DNA of 64,000 nt from Isoetes taiwanensis (GCA_021234155.1 JAJEKV010000008.1:16096006-16160005); one strand, 5' to 3'. Shown: positions 1-12,769, counted from the stretch's first letter. Program-made: numbers and translations. Notes: generated by a model from the sequence alone, not told the origin.

Positions 1-1760
1 CTATGCCATACAGCGATCCTCAACAGAGATCCATCCCCTTCTTAATTAACCGACCGAATCGCACCTCGACTAAACAACATTTATTACCGCACCTTTGTTC
101 CCCGCTTCTTGACGAAATTAACCACGGGTGGAGGAAGAAACCTACGACGAAAATATTTTATCGCCGACTCCGCCAAAGACATCCAAAATCAACCTTAATC
201 AAAATTGCAAAGACATCGCATCGCGAAAATAATCTATTTGAGCTCAAACCCATTGTGAGTCTAACGATCTTAATCCACTCCGGAGAAAATATTCCTATAT
301 CCGAAGAATCTGGTCACAACAATCTACAAGTTCCTCAAATAGTCTTTTATTAAAGACGGCGTACGGTGCCTAAAGAACCCCATCCCCATAACCAATCCAT
401 TGATGATCTTTACGCCTTTGCCTTTATGTTGGTTGAGCGTAAAGTGTTTAAAACCTGTGCCATCGATCAAACCAGCGAAAACCTCACCGACAAGCATCTG
501 CTTCAAAACGATCTTGTGAAATATGCTTAATATGCCTTAAAGACTTTATTTGCATACCGGCATAAAACATAAGCATTATGTTTATGAACGCTAAACCTTA
601 TGCCCAGATTATTTTGTAATTAATGCTATTTTCTCTTTAAATATGTATTAAACAGCATAATGATGACGTTTTGATTTGCCGACAGACCAATGTGGCACTT
701 CAAACTTTCATGCTTTAGTTTATCGATCTGCATCTTATTATACCAATGTGGCACCAAAGTCCATTCAAAGGAGACTTAAGTCCCTTTTAACAGGTGGAAT
801 GGCCGCATAAGAAAACCGGCGATTTTATTTACTTTACTTCCCCTTTGTCCCCGCAACATAGTCGACTTCTCGACGGCGCCTTCGGTGGATATTTCGTGTC
901 TTTAAACGGTTTATCAGCGAAGACCGTCCGCCCAAAGCCATCTTGCCAGAAACATTATTCTTAAAAAGAATTGAATACGCACTTTATCGGAAGGTGCCCA
1001 GTCCCCAAACGGTTCTTTTAATATTTATGAAGAAATAATTCATGTCTATCAGGGATAATCCAGTGGAATCTTTTGTTTCAAGAAGTTTAAATTCCGCTAA
1101 AAGAAATTGAACCGATTGCAACCCGAGCCGAGAATTACGAAGGAGATGATTCTTACTCCAGGCAATGGAACATCGGAGTTAAACAGATAATCTTTAAAGA
1201 TTGATGGATAGTTTCCTTCTTAGTTCATTACGAAATGATATCTTCTTATGTGATACCTTTTTATAGGCCAGTCTGAAACGCTTCTACTGAACGTAATATC
1301 ACCTCGCGCACTTGAAGAACCTTCTTCATTGCCAAATTTCTTTGTGTTTTGTTTATGGTTCCCGCTTTGTTAGTAAAGAGCTGGTCCGCTTACCACGCAA
1401 AAGTGGCTTGCTCAAGCATAAGTGGTATGAATACAAAAGATTTGAAACATGACTTTAACCAAACTACAATTCTTCACATAATACCAGACCGCTTAAATCG
1501 GTCAACAGGAGGGACTATGGATTTCCCCGCCAAATGGTTAACAATGTACAAAAGCATACACTCCTAAATGTACTCAGTATTTCCTTTATACCAGGAATGC
1601 AACGGCGAACAATTCTTGCCACCATAAAATGATAAGCGACGAGAGAATACTTTATTTGCGGTTCAGCGATAAGCACGCACTTTCTCCAAAATGGCTTACA
1701 CCTCCGAACTCAGCAATTAAGCCCTCAAAATACATTTCTCTCGTGATTTATAGCGAAGGA
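1..1760. other. Unrecognised left-edge region, short ORFs only
   Basis: No gene is recognised here. Short reading frames occur on both strands (3-353 plus, 324-506 minus, 1349-1567 plus). The minus frame at 324-506 (60 residues, containing GLIDGTGFKHFTLNQHKGKG) has protein-like composition but matches no family I know. The stretch has more CpG than the AT-rich spacers further right and in that respect resembles the 45-57 kb island. It may be the eroded edge of a mobile or foreign element that runs off the window. Confidence 0.3.
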
Positions 1761-2165
1761 TTGCCAAGTGTATCACAGTTCAATATGCCGGTTTAATGCT
1801 GAATTAATTATTCAAGGTGAGATGAATATCACTTCTGACTTATTCGCATTTAAACCGCATCATATTATGACAGCTTTCCCATATTATACGCCATCGCCCC
1901 GCCGCCTTTGTCTCTTTATTCCCGTGATGATTCCTATTTTACCGCAGGGAATTGAGCAAAACCGTATTTCAGCCAGCATACGCATCCACCTGAGCGTCTG
2001 GCCTGCCGGGTTCTTTTGTCGCAAAGCCATTCTCAGCCAAATTTTACCGCCTCTCTTTCGATTTGATCCAACCTGCGCCTCCTTCTTTTTGCTGTTTCCG
2101 CTGGCCTCCGTCGTGGGTCGGCCATTTAACCTCCCACATGATCTTTTGACTGAGCCTCCTTTCAG

Positions 2166-2505
2166 CATCTCTCTCTCCTCTCTCCTCTCTGCCTTCTCTT
2201 CCCTTCTCTTCAGATTTATCTCTTTCTCCTCTCTCTCTCTCTATCTCCCTTTTTATTTCACTCCTCTCTTTCTCCTCCTTTTTCTTTGTCTCTCCTCTCC
2301 TTTTCCTCCTTCCAGATCTCTTCTCCCACTCTCTTCTCTCTCTCTTCATCCCTTTTTTCTCTCCCTTTCTTCTTTTCTCCTTCTCTCCCTCCCTTCTCTT
2401 ATCTTCTCTCTCTCTCCTTCTGCTCCTTTCTTTCTTTCCTCTCTCCCTTTTCTTCTCTCTCTCTATCCCTTTATCCCTTCCTCCCATCTCTCTTTCTCTC
2501 CTATT

Positions 2506-2541
<36 letters not shown>

Positions 2542-2820
2542 CTCTTTTTCCTTTCTCCGTGATCTCTCTCTATTTCTCCCTCTTCTATTTCCTCCTTCTC
2601 TCTATCTTCTCTCTCCTCTCTTCCTTCCTCCCTCTTTTCCCTCTTTCTCTTCCCTCTCTCATCTCTCTTTCTTTTTCCTCTCCCTCCCATCTCTATTTCC
2701 TCCCTCCTCTCTCTACCTTTCTCTCTTTTCTATTCCTCTCCCTCTTCTCCTCCTCTCTCTCTTTCTCTCTCCTCTCTCTCCTCTCCCCTTCTCCTCTATC
2801 CTTCCCTCTTCTCTCTCTAG
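2166..2820. repeat. Long CT-rich (polypyrimidine) low-complexity tract
   Basis: About 650 bp of almost pure C and T on the plus strand, built from CTCTC and TTCC runs with a clean (CT)n block near 2,510-2,536. It gives open frames of 147-264 codons on both strands made only of Ser/Leu/Phe/Pro or Arg/Glu/Lys, which are composition artefacts. Polypurine-polypyrimidine tracts of this length can form triplex (H-DNA) structures in principle. A shorter tract of the same kind lies at 3,035-3,165. Confidence 0.9.
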
Positions 2821-2940
2821 CTTCCATTCTAGAACATTCTAGAAGTTTTTCTAGGATCATCAAGGCTTTAATTAACCAAAGGAATTTCCATTGCCTCTAG
2901 CCTTAACTAAGCATGGACTTCCTATTTTGTTGAAGAAGAA

Positions 2941-3230
2941 ATGCTTGGTTTAGTGGTTAGAATTGGGGGGTAGGGGGGGCTAGTCTTGGGTTCGGATCCA
3001 CCATGCAACATAAAATTTTAGATAGCGTTGGAATTTCCTCCCTCCTCTCGCGCCTTTCTCTCTTTGAGTCCTCTCTCTCCTCTTCTCCCTCCTCTCTCTT
3101 CTCAAGTGGCTCCACGCGCAGTCCGGGATGCCACCTTCTCCCTCTATCCTTCCCTCTTCATATAAAGAACGTGGATGGGGGTGGAAGGATTACATTCGTT
3201 CCCTACGGTATTTTTATTATAATAGAATAG
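2941..3230 (+). mobile_element. tRNA-type SINE-like element (Pol III A and B boxes)
   Basis: An A-box-like TGGTTTAGTGG (2946-2956) is followed about 32 bp later by a B-box-like GGTTCGGATCC (2989-2999). The sequences and spacing are those of the internal RNA polymerase III promoter in tRNA genes and tRNA-derived SINEs. There is no cloverleaf acceptor stem, so this is not a working tRNA gene. The body continues through a CT-rich stretch. The 3' boundary near 3,220, at an AT-rich TATTTTTATTATAAT segment, is a guess. Confidence 0.45.
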
Positions 3231-3239
3231 TCTCAGAAA

Positions 3240-5030
3240 AGCAAAGGCCATCTATTCCCATTGCCTTTAGCTGATGGCATGTTCAATAATGTCTCTGTAT
3301 TATTTAATGTGCCACAAAGAACTATCATATAAGTCTTTGAGTGCCGCATACCATGCAGCTTGATCACATTCAATATTACCTTAATACAAGTTACAACCCC
3401 AACATTATGAAAGGATAGCACTTTGACAAGCACTAGTAGTTTATGAACTCAGACCAATATTTTAACAAATCCATGTGAGTTGTTTCCTGGATACATCACC
3501 AAAACAACTGCATGCATAGCTCTAAGTTCTTTCGCATGCATGCATAGCCATTTCAAAGTTCTTTCGCATTTCATTGATTTTCTTCCACAGTGCATGTGGT
3601 GCCTCTGTCCTTCCTGGAGACTATTTCTCATACACATCATCTGCATCCAAAGATTTTATGTCCACATTGATCTTTATGACCAGCAGCTTTACTGATATGC
3701 TGCTTGGACCGAACATGCTGTGCCCAGGATGCATTTTTCTAAACCCTTGTTTGCTGGGCCTGCAACTAAGGGGAGATATGTCATTAGCAACTCTAGTGGA
3801 TAAATTGCCTCTTCCTCCAACTCATAGACCTAATGGAATTTTTGATGTTAAGGTTTATTTTTTGCCAGCATGCAATGATTTTCACTGGAGCCTCTAGATC
3901 CTTGTAAATGATCCACAACTTTGTTGCTTGCTGCATCTCCTCCTCTCTCCATTATATTTTGCTGTTCAGATCAACTTCTCCACTCAACATTTTGTATCAG
4001 AGCGTCAAAGAACTCCTCCCTCGGTCCTGCCTTCCAACAACCATTTACCAGCCAGCCCACGAAAATGGTCAATCTGGAAAACATCAGTTGACATTCATCA
4101 GTTGAAACCCAAATTTTCATTTGAATTGAGCTGTTGAAATTGATTAGTTAAAAACTTAGAAAAGGTAAACATGCTTTTGCAGGCTTAAACTTCATCTTTG
4201 CGGGGAATTGTAAATACCATTCTCATAATATGGCCTAAACACAAGAGCAAAGGGGCATGCTCTGAAGCCTTGAAGCCAGTGTCCGCGAATTTGTGAACTT
4301 AGAGTGCCTATAAATGCTGGGCATACATTTATGCAGGAAGCCAAATTGCCATATTCCCATCTTCATTATGCTTTTGTAGAGCACGAAGCTATGGCAACAA
4401 GGATGATCTGATGGTCGAAACAAAGTTAAATTACCTCTAAAATTTAATTGTAGTTGTCGCATTGCAGCCTACTTTGCAGAAGCTATACAGTCCAGATTGA
4501 TCAATTCTTGCTTGGGTTTTGGACTGTTGAAGCTGCCTTTCAAATCTATAATGAAATCTGCCGTTTTATTAAGTTCACACATTTTCAGCAAACCAGGCAA
4601 TTCTTGAAGCTTTTGAAGAGGAGGAATATGTTCATATCATATATATGGATATAATGCAGGGATTGCAGTGGCCTGCCCTCTTTAACATGCTAGCTACTAG
4701 CTGGCCTTGGAACATCTCTTGATGCCCTGAAAGATACAGGCAAGAGATTGTCTAAGTTTGATCTAAGCAGGAACAAGCATGCATACCTTCTACAGAGCCT
4801 AAATGTAAACCTGGAGTTAACCTGCAAGCTAAACTATAACGCCTATGCCTGTCTCTGGAATAAGCCATCACACTCGGACCTCTAGCATAAGCAAAAGATA
4901 CCTTTACATATCAAAGAATCTTTTTTTTATTCGATTCATACCCCTTTTTAAAAAAAAATTCTGAGCATTCGAAATCCAACATCTTAGACAGATCTACATC
5001 TCTGCAACATAGATGATTATCTTTATCCTA
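3240..5030. other. Spacer without a recognisable gene
   Basis: AT-rich plant-like spacer. Only short stop-bounded ORFs with no family signature occur on either strand. A local duplication is visible near 3,525-3,575, where GTTCTTTCGCAT occurs twice around a GCATGCATGCAT run. Confidence 0.6.
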
Positions 5031-5032
5031 TT

Positions 5033-5275
5033 TTAATATAAAAAGAAATGATGCAAACAAACCTGATTATTGAAGCTGTGGTCTACACCTCCAACCATAA
5101 GTCGTTTTGGCATTGCAAATATTCGCCACAGGCATCTTCGGCATATGAGGAAGCAGTCTTGATCAGCATGCCACCAACCTGAGCAGTGTAGGCAGAGCAG
5201 ACATGTGCTACTATCAGTTTCGGCCTTAGCCATGTACAAAAATTGCATTTTTTTGGCAATGTAAACCTCCAACAT
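5033..5275 (-). CDS. Cys/His-rich ORF downstream of the transposase gene (possible exon)
   Basis: An 80-residue minus-strand frame containing the dense pattern CLLCLHCSGWWHADQDC followed by LICRRC. Spaced Cys pairs around a WWHA block recall PHD-type or related zinc-binding modules. The match is short and I cannot align all eight zinc ligands. It lies about 350 bp downstream of the stop codon of the 830-residue transposase-like gene and on the same strand, so it could be an alternative last exon, a separate element ORF, or chance. Confidence 0.25.
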   Translation of the reverse strand: MLEVYIAKKMQFLYMAKAETDSSTCLLCLHCSGWWHADQDCFLICRRCLWRIFAMPKRLMVGGVDHSFNNQVCLHHFFLY

Positions 5276-5627
5276 ATGCCGTTTGTGGCATCAGCATAGG
5301 CCCGCCCAGCATTCTGAGCGCCTCATAGGTTCGTACAAGATATCTTCTCGTGAACATTCTCAGTTCTAAACAACAAAAATAATTTGATCTAAATATGCCA
5401 GCAAACTTGGTGACAACGAATCATGGAAATCACATAATGAATATAATGAATAGAACTTGGCAAATCAACAAATGGCAACCTACTGCGGTATACATAAACA
5501 AAATTTGATATTATATTATAACAGCACGCCAAAACCAGAGTTTTACATCCAATACTTTGTTGTCCGTAGCATTTATATTAGCCATGTCGGCATACTCATA
5601 AGGGCCATCTACTAGAGGGGACGTAAT

Positions 5628-8600
5628 TTACATAAGTTTCTCCATGATTTTCTCCTTGTCTGCAATTCCCAGCAAGTGCACAGTCTTTTTCCCTTTGACT
5701 TGGTGACCTTTGGGCATATCAACAATAATGTGAACAACTTGTTCAGCATATACAATAGCTTCAGTTGATCTACCACCAAAAATATAGCTTGTAGATCCCG
5801 AAGAGTTACTTCGATTTGTTATATATCTCTCAAAATATTTTCCCTCCAGCACCTCTTCACCCTTGAGAAATTTGTTTCCATGCATATCAATCATATCTTC
5901 CTCAAGAACATGCTTTGGCCTTGAGCAATAAACTAGCCAAAAAACATCATCTTCCTCATTATCAATTGGAGCTTCAACTGCAAATATTGTTCCAACTTCT
6001 ACAAGATCAGCGAGAGGTGTATATTCATCAACATCTCCAACCTCAATGTGCACACGCAAGTTGTATCCATTTCTTCCATGTTTAGGCACTAAAATACCTG
6101 CAGTCCAACCACCTATTTGTGTCAAGTTCTCACATTGGTGGATGTCACCATACATACAAAAAGTACAGAAGCATGCAAATTGCCTGGTTATAATCTTAGT
6201 AGGATCCTCCTTATTAATTCCACAAATACTATGATTTTTTCGTGTGCCTTCTACCACTTCACAATCCCAAGCCTCTGAGCGGTTAACATCACCATTTTTT
6301 ACCTCCCAAAAGTATCTTGTCACATCTCTTGCACGGCTTTGACATGTTACTGCTGCACCAGTGGAGAAATTTTGTGTGAGCCATGAAGTAAGTTCATGAG
6401 CATGAGGTTCAATAGCACTGTCAAGTTTTAATTGCTCCTGAGCAATCTTAAATTTTACCTTAGCTCCAGCCCCATCATGTTCTCCTTTACCGTGGCCCGA
6501 GCCAAAGAAGCTCCATTTCATTGGAACTCCCGTAATATTGAAGTACCGAGGTACAAAATAAAATGGTCGGCGTGCCTTAAAATGTGCTGCAGCACCATCG
6601 GACCAGACCCAATGCTCGTTCACTTCATAACCTTGCTTTTTCATCCACTCATAATGCTGTAAAAGGCAGTGCTGGACAAATAATGTGTCGTGCTTTTTAT
6701 CCTCTGAAATGTAAAAATGATATTCTTTGATTGGGTCATCATACTCTTCGTCGCGTCGATAAGTAATATGAACTAAAATAGTCACCTGCTCAGTGCTATA
6801 ATAGCTACTTTGGATTTCATTTTGTGTCTTGAATGTAAAGTTTTCAGAAAAATCTATTACCGAAATAATGACTCCAGGAGGAAAGTTTCGTAAGCATTCC
6901 CTGTACTGTTTATCTTCCCAACATGCTGTAAAGTTATGAATGATAAAATCTTTGACATGTTGCTTGAAGAATCTTATCAAGTCTGCTGGTGGTGTCTTCT
7001 TGTTCACAAGTTGCTTTCGGTTCTTTGGACGGCCTTCTTCATCTATACCAATCTTCACATCTTCATAAATCTTCCATTCCACAAGTGGACTGATCTCATC
7101 TAACTCTTTAGGACAAAATGTAATATTTTTTATTCCACATTGTGAACAATTCCCAAGTAAGCAACTCAATTTATGCCATTCTGCCTCCTCATCTTTTGCA
7201 CATACTGCCATCTCCCATATCTCTCGAAGCCTGCAAAAAGTTTTCTTTGGTGCCATGCAACTTTGCATTCCTTCTTTCCATTCGCAGATCGTGCAATTGC
7301 AGCTGCAATTTTTATGGAGTGTTGAAGACGTCCTCAATGCGTTCAGTGACATTCTAAGTAAATCCAATTGCACGTGATATACACAACAACAAGTGTTCCG
7401 CTCCTTCAGCTTCTTCACATAAAAAGGTTTGCAACGTTCAAATACCCTCTGTCCTATATTTACATCAGGGTTTGCCTCCTTAAATTGCAAATACATTTCA
7501 GCCTGCAAACATTCACAAATACCGTTCAACTTTCTGTGTTTTAAACTAGCTCACTAACTGAAATAAAGTTTATTAATATCCGCAAGTCACATTCACAAGT
7601 ACATCAAGTACATAAGGTAAAACAATACTGAAATAGAAATCAGAATATACGCAAAAGGTCAAACAGATTATGCAAACGATGAAGGCAAAGGTATGCCGGC
7701 ACAAGGCAACATTTCTGAACACCCCAAGTATTTTTGGGTTACCCAAAGTAACTATTTAACTTCTAAGTACTTTGGATGGTGTGAATCACTCTAAGGACCC
7801 TATGTACCTTTGCATTACTCAAAGTAACTTTTGGTACTTTCAAGTACTTTGGATACTTCATGAAGCATTCTAAGTATCCTATGTGCTGTTAAGCCACCAA
7901 AAGTGAATTATTGTACTTAGGAGTTGTTTGGATGCTATGTGAGGTGCAATCATGTGAAAAGTACTACTTATTGTATCTATAATACCAAGTCATCAAGTCA
8001 ATTCTACATACTAGGCCCCTAGTTCATACTAGTACTTCCAATCACTCCTAAATACTAAATAAAAACTTTAAACATACTAACATCTATTTGACCACCTTGG
8101 CGAACATGTGCATGAGCTGTATTACATATTCACAAGACAAAAGGAAAATATAAGCTTCTAACTAATTACTAAAAGCAAGTGAAAGTGGGCTCACTTGTGA
8201 GATCTCCAAATAATGTGTTGGATGCGTGATAAAATTTTGTTTTCCTTTCCCAAGCTTCCTCCGTCGTAAATCCTTCCTATTTGGTGAGACTCTAGTGTTC
8301 TCTGCCCAGAACACTTGAATTTTGTCTACAACTTCCTGCGCCAATCTATTTGAACGTGGTTGTCTTGATCCATTAGCCCATAATTCAGTCTTCATTTTAA
8401 TCTTCTTTTTCCTTTCACAAGCATTCTTAAATATCCTTGGATTCACACCTAGTAACCTTGCTGTAGCAGCTTTGTTCATCCTTTTACTCGGTTCCAAATC
8501 TGGCTCTGAGGCAACCATGGATAGCATGACATTTTTGGCAGCAAGTTGATCATGGCTATGACTACCTTTTACCATTTGAAGAGAGTCTCTTAGGTTCATA

Positions 8601-8812
8601 ATCATTTGTGAATTTTCACTTCCAATAATGGTCATAGGATTGTAAGCAGCTGCCATTGCTGGATGACAAACGAACCTATGCAAAACCTCTTGTTGAGCCA
8701 AGTTATCCAAGTGACCTGCTTGTTTTTGGAACTCATGAACTAGGTTCTTTGCTAGGCGATTATAATATTGACGAGAAGCACGTGATATGGGCAAAGAACT
8801 AGATCCCTCCAT
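5628..8812 (-). CDS. DDE transposase-like protein, two exons, about 830 aa, apparently intact
   Basis: Two long minus-strand frames join cleanly. Exon 1 is 8812-8195, ending LEISQ at a GTGAGC donor. Exon 2 is 7502-5628, starting AEMYL after a TTTGCAG acceptor. Both junctions are phase 0, giving 206 + 624 residues with no internal stop. Exon 1 carries a basic, DNA-binding-like stretch (ARLLGVNPRIFKNACERKKK). Exon 2 has Cys clusters near residues 270-355 (CSCNCTICEW, CLLGNCSQCG), then acidic motifs spaced like a DDE core: VIDFSENF (D about 423), VWSDGAAAHFK (D about 507) and FFGSGHGKGEHDGAG (about 540). These three motifs recur in a widespread group of uncharacterised eukaryotic transposon-derived proteins; the superfamily name is uncertain to me. 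No terminal inverted repeats were found around it, so it may be either an element gene or a domesticated one. Confidence 0.75.
7742..7884. repeat. Degenerate direct repeat inside the transposase-gene intron
   Basis: Two copies with a period near 75 bp, each running CAAAGTAACT...CAAGTACTTTGGAT...CTAAG..CCTATGT, lie inside the 692-bp intron (8194-7503) of the minus-strand gene. Several further partial AGTACTTTGG units are nearby. The intron is AT-rich and otherwise featureless. Confidence 0.6.
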
Positions 8813-10430
8813 GTTGCTACCTTAAAGAAATATGCAAACATGGAAACAAGTAAGCCATCATCATCGATAAATAAGCATTGTTTCCACATAAGTTAGAAAA
8901 CTGTTTTAGAGCTTGAAGAACATAAGTATCATGAGCCACAAGTTAGGCTATTGAAAGGGGAGTTCTCCTTGATTCCATCCATGCATCAATACAAACAAAA
9001 CATAAACAGATTCTGAAATAAATCTTCGAAAGAAGTGTTCCAACCTTACTGTCAATAAGAAGAAGAGCGATTTTTATGTTAAAAATGCTCTTATTCTTAT
9101 TTACAATAAGGTTACTACTTGATTCAGATTACACACTGCCATGGGTATAAAAAGCTAACACATGACATGCGCTGCGCATGCATTACATTTCCTGAGATCT
9201 GTAGACATTTGTGTAATATGTGTGTACAGCATTTGTAGTTAGTTCTATAGGATCAAACAATTATCTCATTTGTATCTCTAGGATTTCTAAAATATCTGCA
9301 GATCTCATTATGTAAGGTTTTGGAAATATCTGCACTAGCAAGTATTTGGTGGAGAAATGGTGTCTGGGGATTACTGTGGAAGGTGGTCTTCTACTAGCTC
9401 TAGCCTGATTGCTGGAAGAGTAAAAAACTATGCTATGGACTCTACGACAATTACCAACATGGGACCAAAGCATCTGCTGCTGCCGAAGGAGGGGTTGGTC
9501 ATCTGCTTGGGTTTGACACCTCTTCATGACACTCCCTTTTCTTTGTCAAGGTAAGGCATCTGTTTCCTATTTCTGGTTGCAGTTATACAACCGTAAATAA
9601 AGAAAGAACAGATGGTTCTAGACATTTGAGGTAAGCTTTCTTGAGGAGTTGTTTTTACATAAATTTGGATTTTTAAATGAATACAATTAGATTTTAATGA
9701 AGTAACATATCTGTTTGAAATATTTGAGCCACTCATTTACAGGTGAAAGATGTTCTTTTAGAATAAGAACAGTGGCAAGCATGCATGCCATATTTTCGCC
9801 ATCGAAAAGCGTCTTCCTCCTCTTTTATATGCAGATCTATAGGGACATGATATGTGATATTGTCTATTCAAACTGCTAGCTATGCAAAATTTACTCGAAA
9901 CATAGCAAAATCAAACATTACATGCCATTAGTCATTTCCAATAGAAATGGGACATAGCAAATTAGCTTATTAATCTGAATTTTTTTTACCCTGATAAGCT
10001 CTTTTTTCTTCAACCTCTCTTCTATAATGCAGCTTGAAGAAAGAAGCATGTCCAATATCAATTATCTATCTGCCCAATGCGGCCAAATATTGAGATATTT
10101 GAATCTCAAATTAGTTTGTAACTAGCAAGGTTAAGTCTGCATAATGTCACCTTGCTTCATCTTATGAATTTGCAACACTCTTAGACAGGGCTATTAACTT
10201 TTATGCTGTTGTAAAGACATGTCATCCATTTAACCCCACCAAAGCTTTTATTGAAGGCCCCTTCTGCAATTTGATGGTTCACGTCAGATGTAAAGATGCT
10301 TACTTCTATTCAGGTGAATCTGGACTTTAGCTAAAGTATGTCAAGTGTTTGGTTGGATTGGATGTACACTTAGTTTTTGACATGGATAGTGTTGACCTTT
10401 GCAGTCCCGTCCTTTCATTGCTCGCTCTGA
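8813..10430. other. Spacer upstream of the transposase gene
   Basis: AT-rich sequence with only short unrelated ORFs. It includes the 5' flank of the minus-strand transposase-like gene. I see no clear TATA box in a decisive place and no terminal inverted repeat. Confidence 0.5.
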
Positions 10431-10438
10431 ATTTCAGC

Positions 10439-10640
10439 CTGCAAACCCTCAATTGCCATAAGCTCTCTCATGAAATGTGCACTCATGTAGTAAAAAAAAC
10501 AATATGGAAGTCTGGAGTTCCTGACTCTGCCTGCAACCTCAATTGCCAGAAGGTCTCTCACAAAATGTGCACTCATATAGTAAAAAACAATATGCAATTC
10601 TGGAGTCCCCGACTCCAAACCTGGCAAGTCTCTGCTAAAC
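10439..10640. repeat. Tandem direct repeat, two units of about 102 bp
   Basis: Two adjacent copies share CTCAATTGCCA.AAG, CTCTCA..AAATGTGCACTCAT.TAGTAAAAAA and CAATATG....TCTGGAGT, with a period of roughly 102 bp. The short ORFs on both strands here merely repeat the unit and are not genes. Confidence 0.8.
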
Positions 10641-10659
10641 GGAACTAGGGACAATGAGA

Positions 10660-12760
10660 TTAGGCACCTTCATAATACATGAATCCATGAAATTGCATGT
10701 TCTTGTGCATTTGAACAATATGACTAAAGACTCCTGCGGACTTGTGTTTCACCCTGCTTAGCACAATTTGGTCTGTTTTGCTTGTTTCTAGCATAATTTG
10801 CTTTGATCGTGTACTTTTCATTGCCAAAATCTCCAAAACGTTCCCAGGTAGATCAATCTCTAGCTGGTGGCAGCTGATATCTTGGTTGTAATTTGAGGGG
10901 AGAGTTTACTATCTCGCCTAGAAATTTTTTTGAAGCGACATCCGTAAGCATTATAGCCGAATCCGTAAGCATAAGGTACTTATTCCTTTCTTGGATCTTC
11001 CTCAAAATTTCATATTTAAACACAGCAGGCATTAACTCTTCAGGCCTAATAGATAAAAACATTGAACTTGGCCAAAATCTGCCAAAACCTCCATTAAAGC
11101 AGGGATTCCTTAGTGAGATAGTTTCTGGTATATGGGTGCATTGAATTCCTTGACATATTCATCGAAATTTAATCGGGTTCTTTGTGGGATTACAAAAACT
11201 GTATGGAATGATCAGATGCAGCTAATAAAAACCATGTAGATATCAGGATTTGGGGCATTATTCTAATAGGTTAATTCTACTGTCTGATACCATTTTGTCG
11301 TGTGTTTATTCATTCTGAAGACCATGGGCTCTAGCATACCTCTCCAGGCAACAAAAAGTCTCTCGATTTGCCATTCTATATATTAAGGAAGATCTTGCTT
11401 TGACTATTAAATCCGGGAAAGCATTTATGCCTAAAAGATTAGCAACAAATATTGCTTTTGTTTCTACTGTGACATCAAACATTCCAAAGAGCTCAAAGAA
11501 CAGGACACAATATAAAACAAGGATATTTCAATATAAAAACTTACCAGGAAGATCTGCTCAAAATTAAACGGCACTCCTTGAGGTGTGTATAAGCAAGATC
11601 GGAAGTCCTTGTAGATGTTGAAATCAAAATGGAAGGTTAGATAGGAAAAATGATAGAAGTAGAAAAGATACGATTTAGACATCCTCACCTCAGGTCCGGC
11701 GAATGGGGAATGCATTCATCTTGTACCCATTGGCTGCGGAAGGTCTAAAACTGTATGTAGGATTGCACAGCACAAAATCGATCGATTCAGATCTCCCGCC
11801 CGCTCTTCACCTGTTGACCCGTTTTCAAAAAGGGCCTCAAAGATACTCAATGGTAGATAGTTTTTTGGGTAGTTTTGGGGTTCCTTTTTGATAAAATTTC
11901 ATGTAGGCCCTAACGTGCTCTTGCCCTATAACTTATAATTAATATACATATATGCTTTCAATAAAAAAAAAAAACAAAATGATATAGTACCTAGAGGGTA
12001 ACATAAAGAACATGCAGAGTACGACGTGCAGTAAATGAGGGGGGTGAGGATGGGGGATTTTGAGGTAGAAATTATATCTCGCCAAGTTTAACGAGGTGAA
12101 TAATGTCTTAAAAAGGAGATCAATCGGACCAAGCGGATCAGAAGTTTAAGAATGAAAGAACTGGATGAAGTGGTGTTCAACGTCTAGCCAAGGAAGAAGA
12201 TGAGGGGGATAATCTCAGAAGAAGTGGCAATTTCAAACACAAATAGGCAAAAGACAGAACAATAACTGATGCTAGAAAATGGTGGGCCGTCAATTTCAAA
12301 AAGGTCAAAAGGGAAAGCGAAATGGTTAGGGAAATGGATGTATGGCAGAAGCAGGGACGTAGAAAAGGAGCATATCAAGATCAAGATTGGTCATGAGAGG
12401 AGAGGGAAGCTTGAGCAGGTATCAGAAAGGGAAGTAGCTTGTTGCAGCTGTGCAATGAAACGTAGGCAGAGCTCATGCTCTTATTGCGAGAAATTGTGTT
12501 CTTACAGGTGCATGTAGATTCACATTCAATGGATCAGTTAGAGCAAAGTTACCGGGTAGACCATCTTTATGCCTTTGGAGCAATCCATTTCAGCATTTAT
12601 GGGATACAATAATGGAGAAGATGACAACAATCTATGGCTAGTAAAGGAAATGATACAAACAAAGGAATGTATGTGTCTGTTGTAGCTGTTTAACGAGAGA
12701 GAAATGAATTCAGATCAATGGATATACTCTTGCAACAAGGGAATAGAGAAATAATATATC
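10660..12760. other. Spacer without a recognisable gene
   Basis: AT-rich spacer with a poly(A) run at about 11,963-11,975. No ORF carries a family signature. The purine-rich stretch at 12,160-12,430 gives open frames by composition only. Confidence 0.5.
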
Positions 12761-12769
12761 ATACTTAAT

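Noticed and set aside
1768-2900. Open frames of up to 264 codons on both strands
   Set aside because: They run through the CT-rich tract and consist mainly of Ser, Leu, Phe and Pro or of Arg, Glu and Lys. Composition alone keeps them open.
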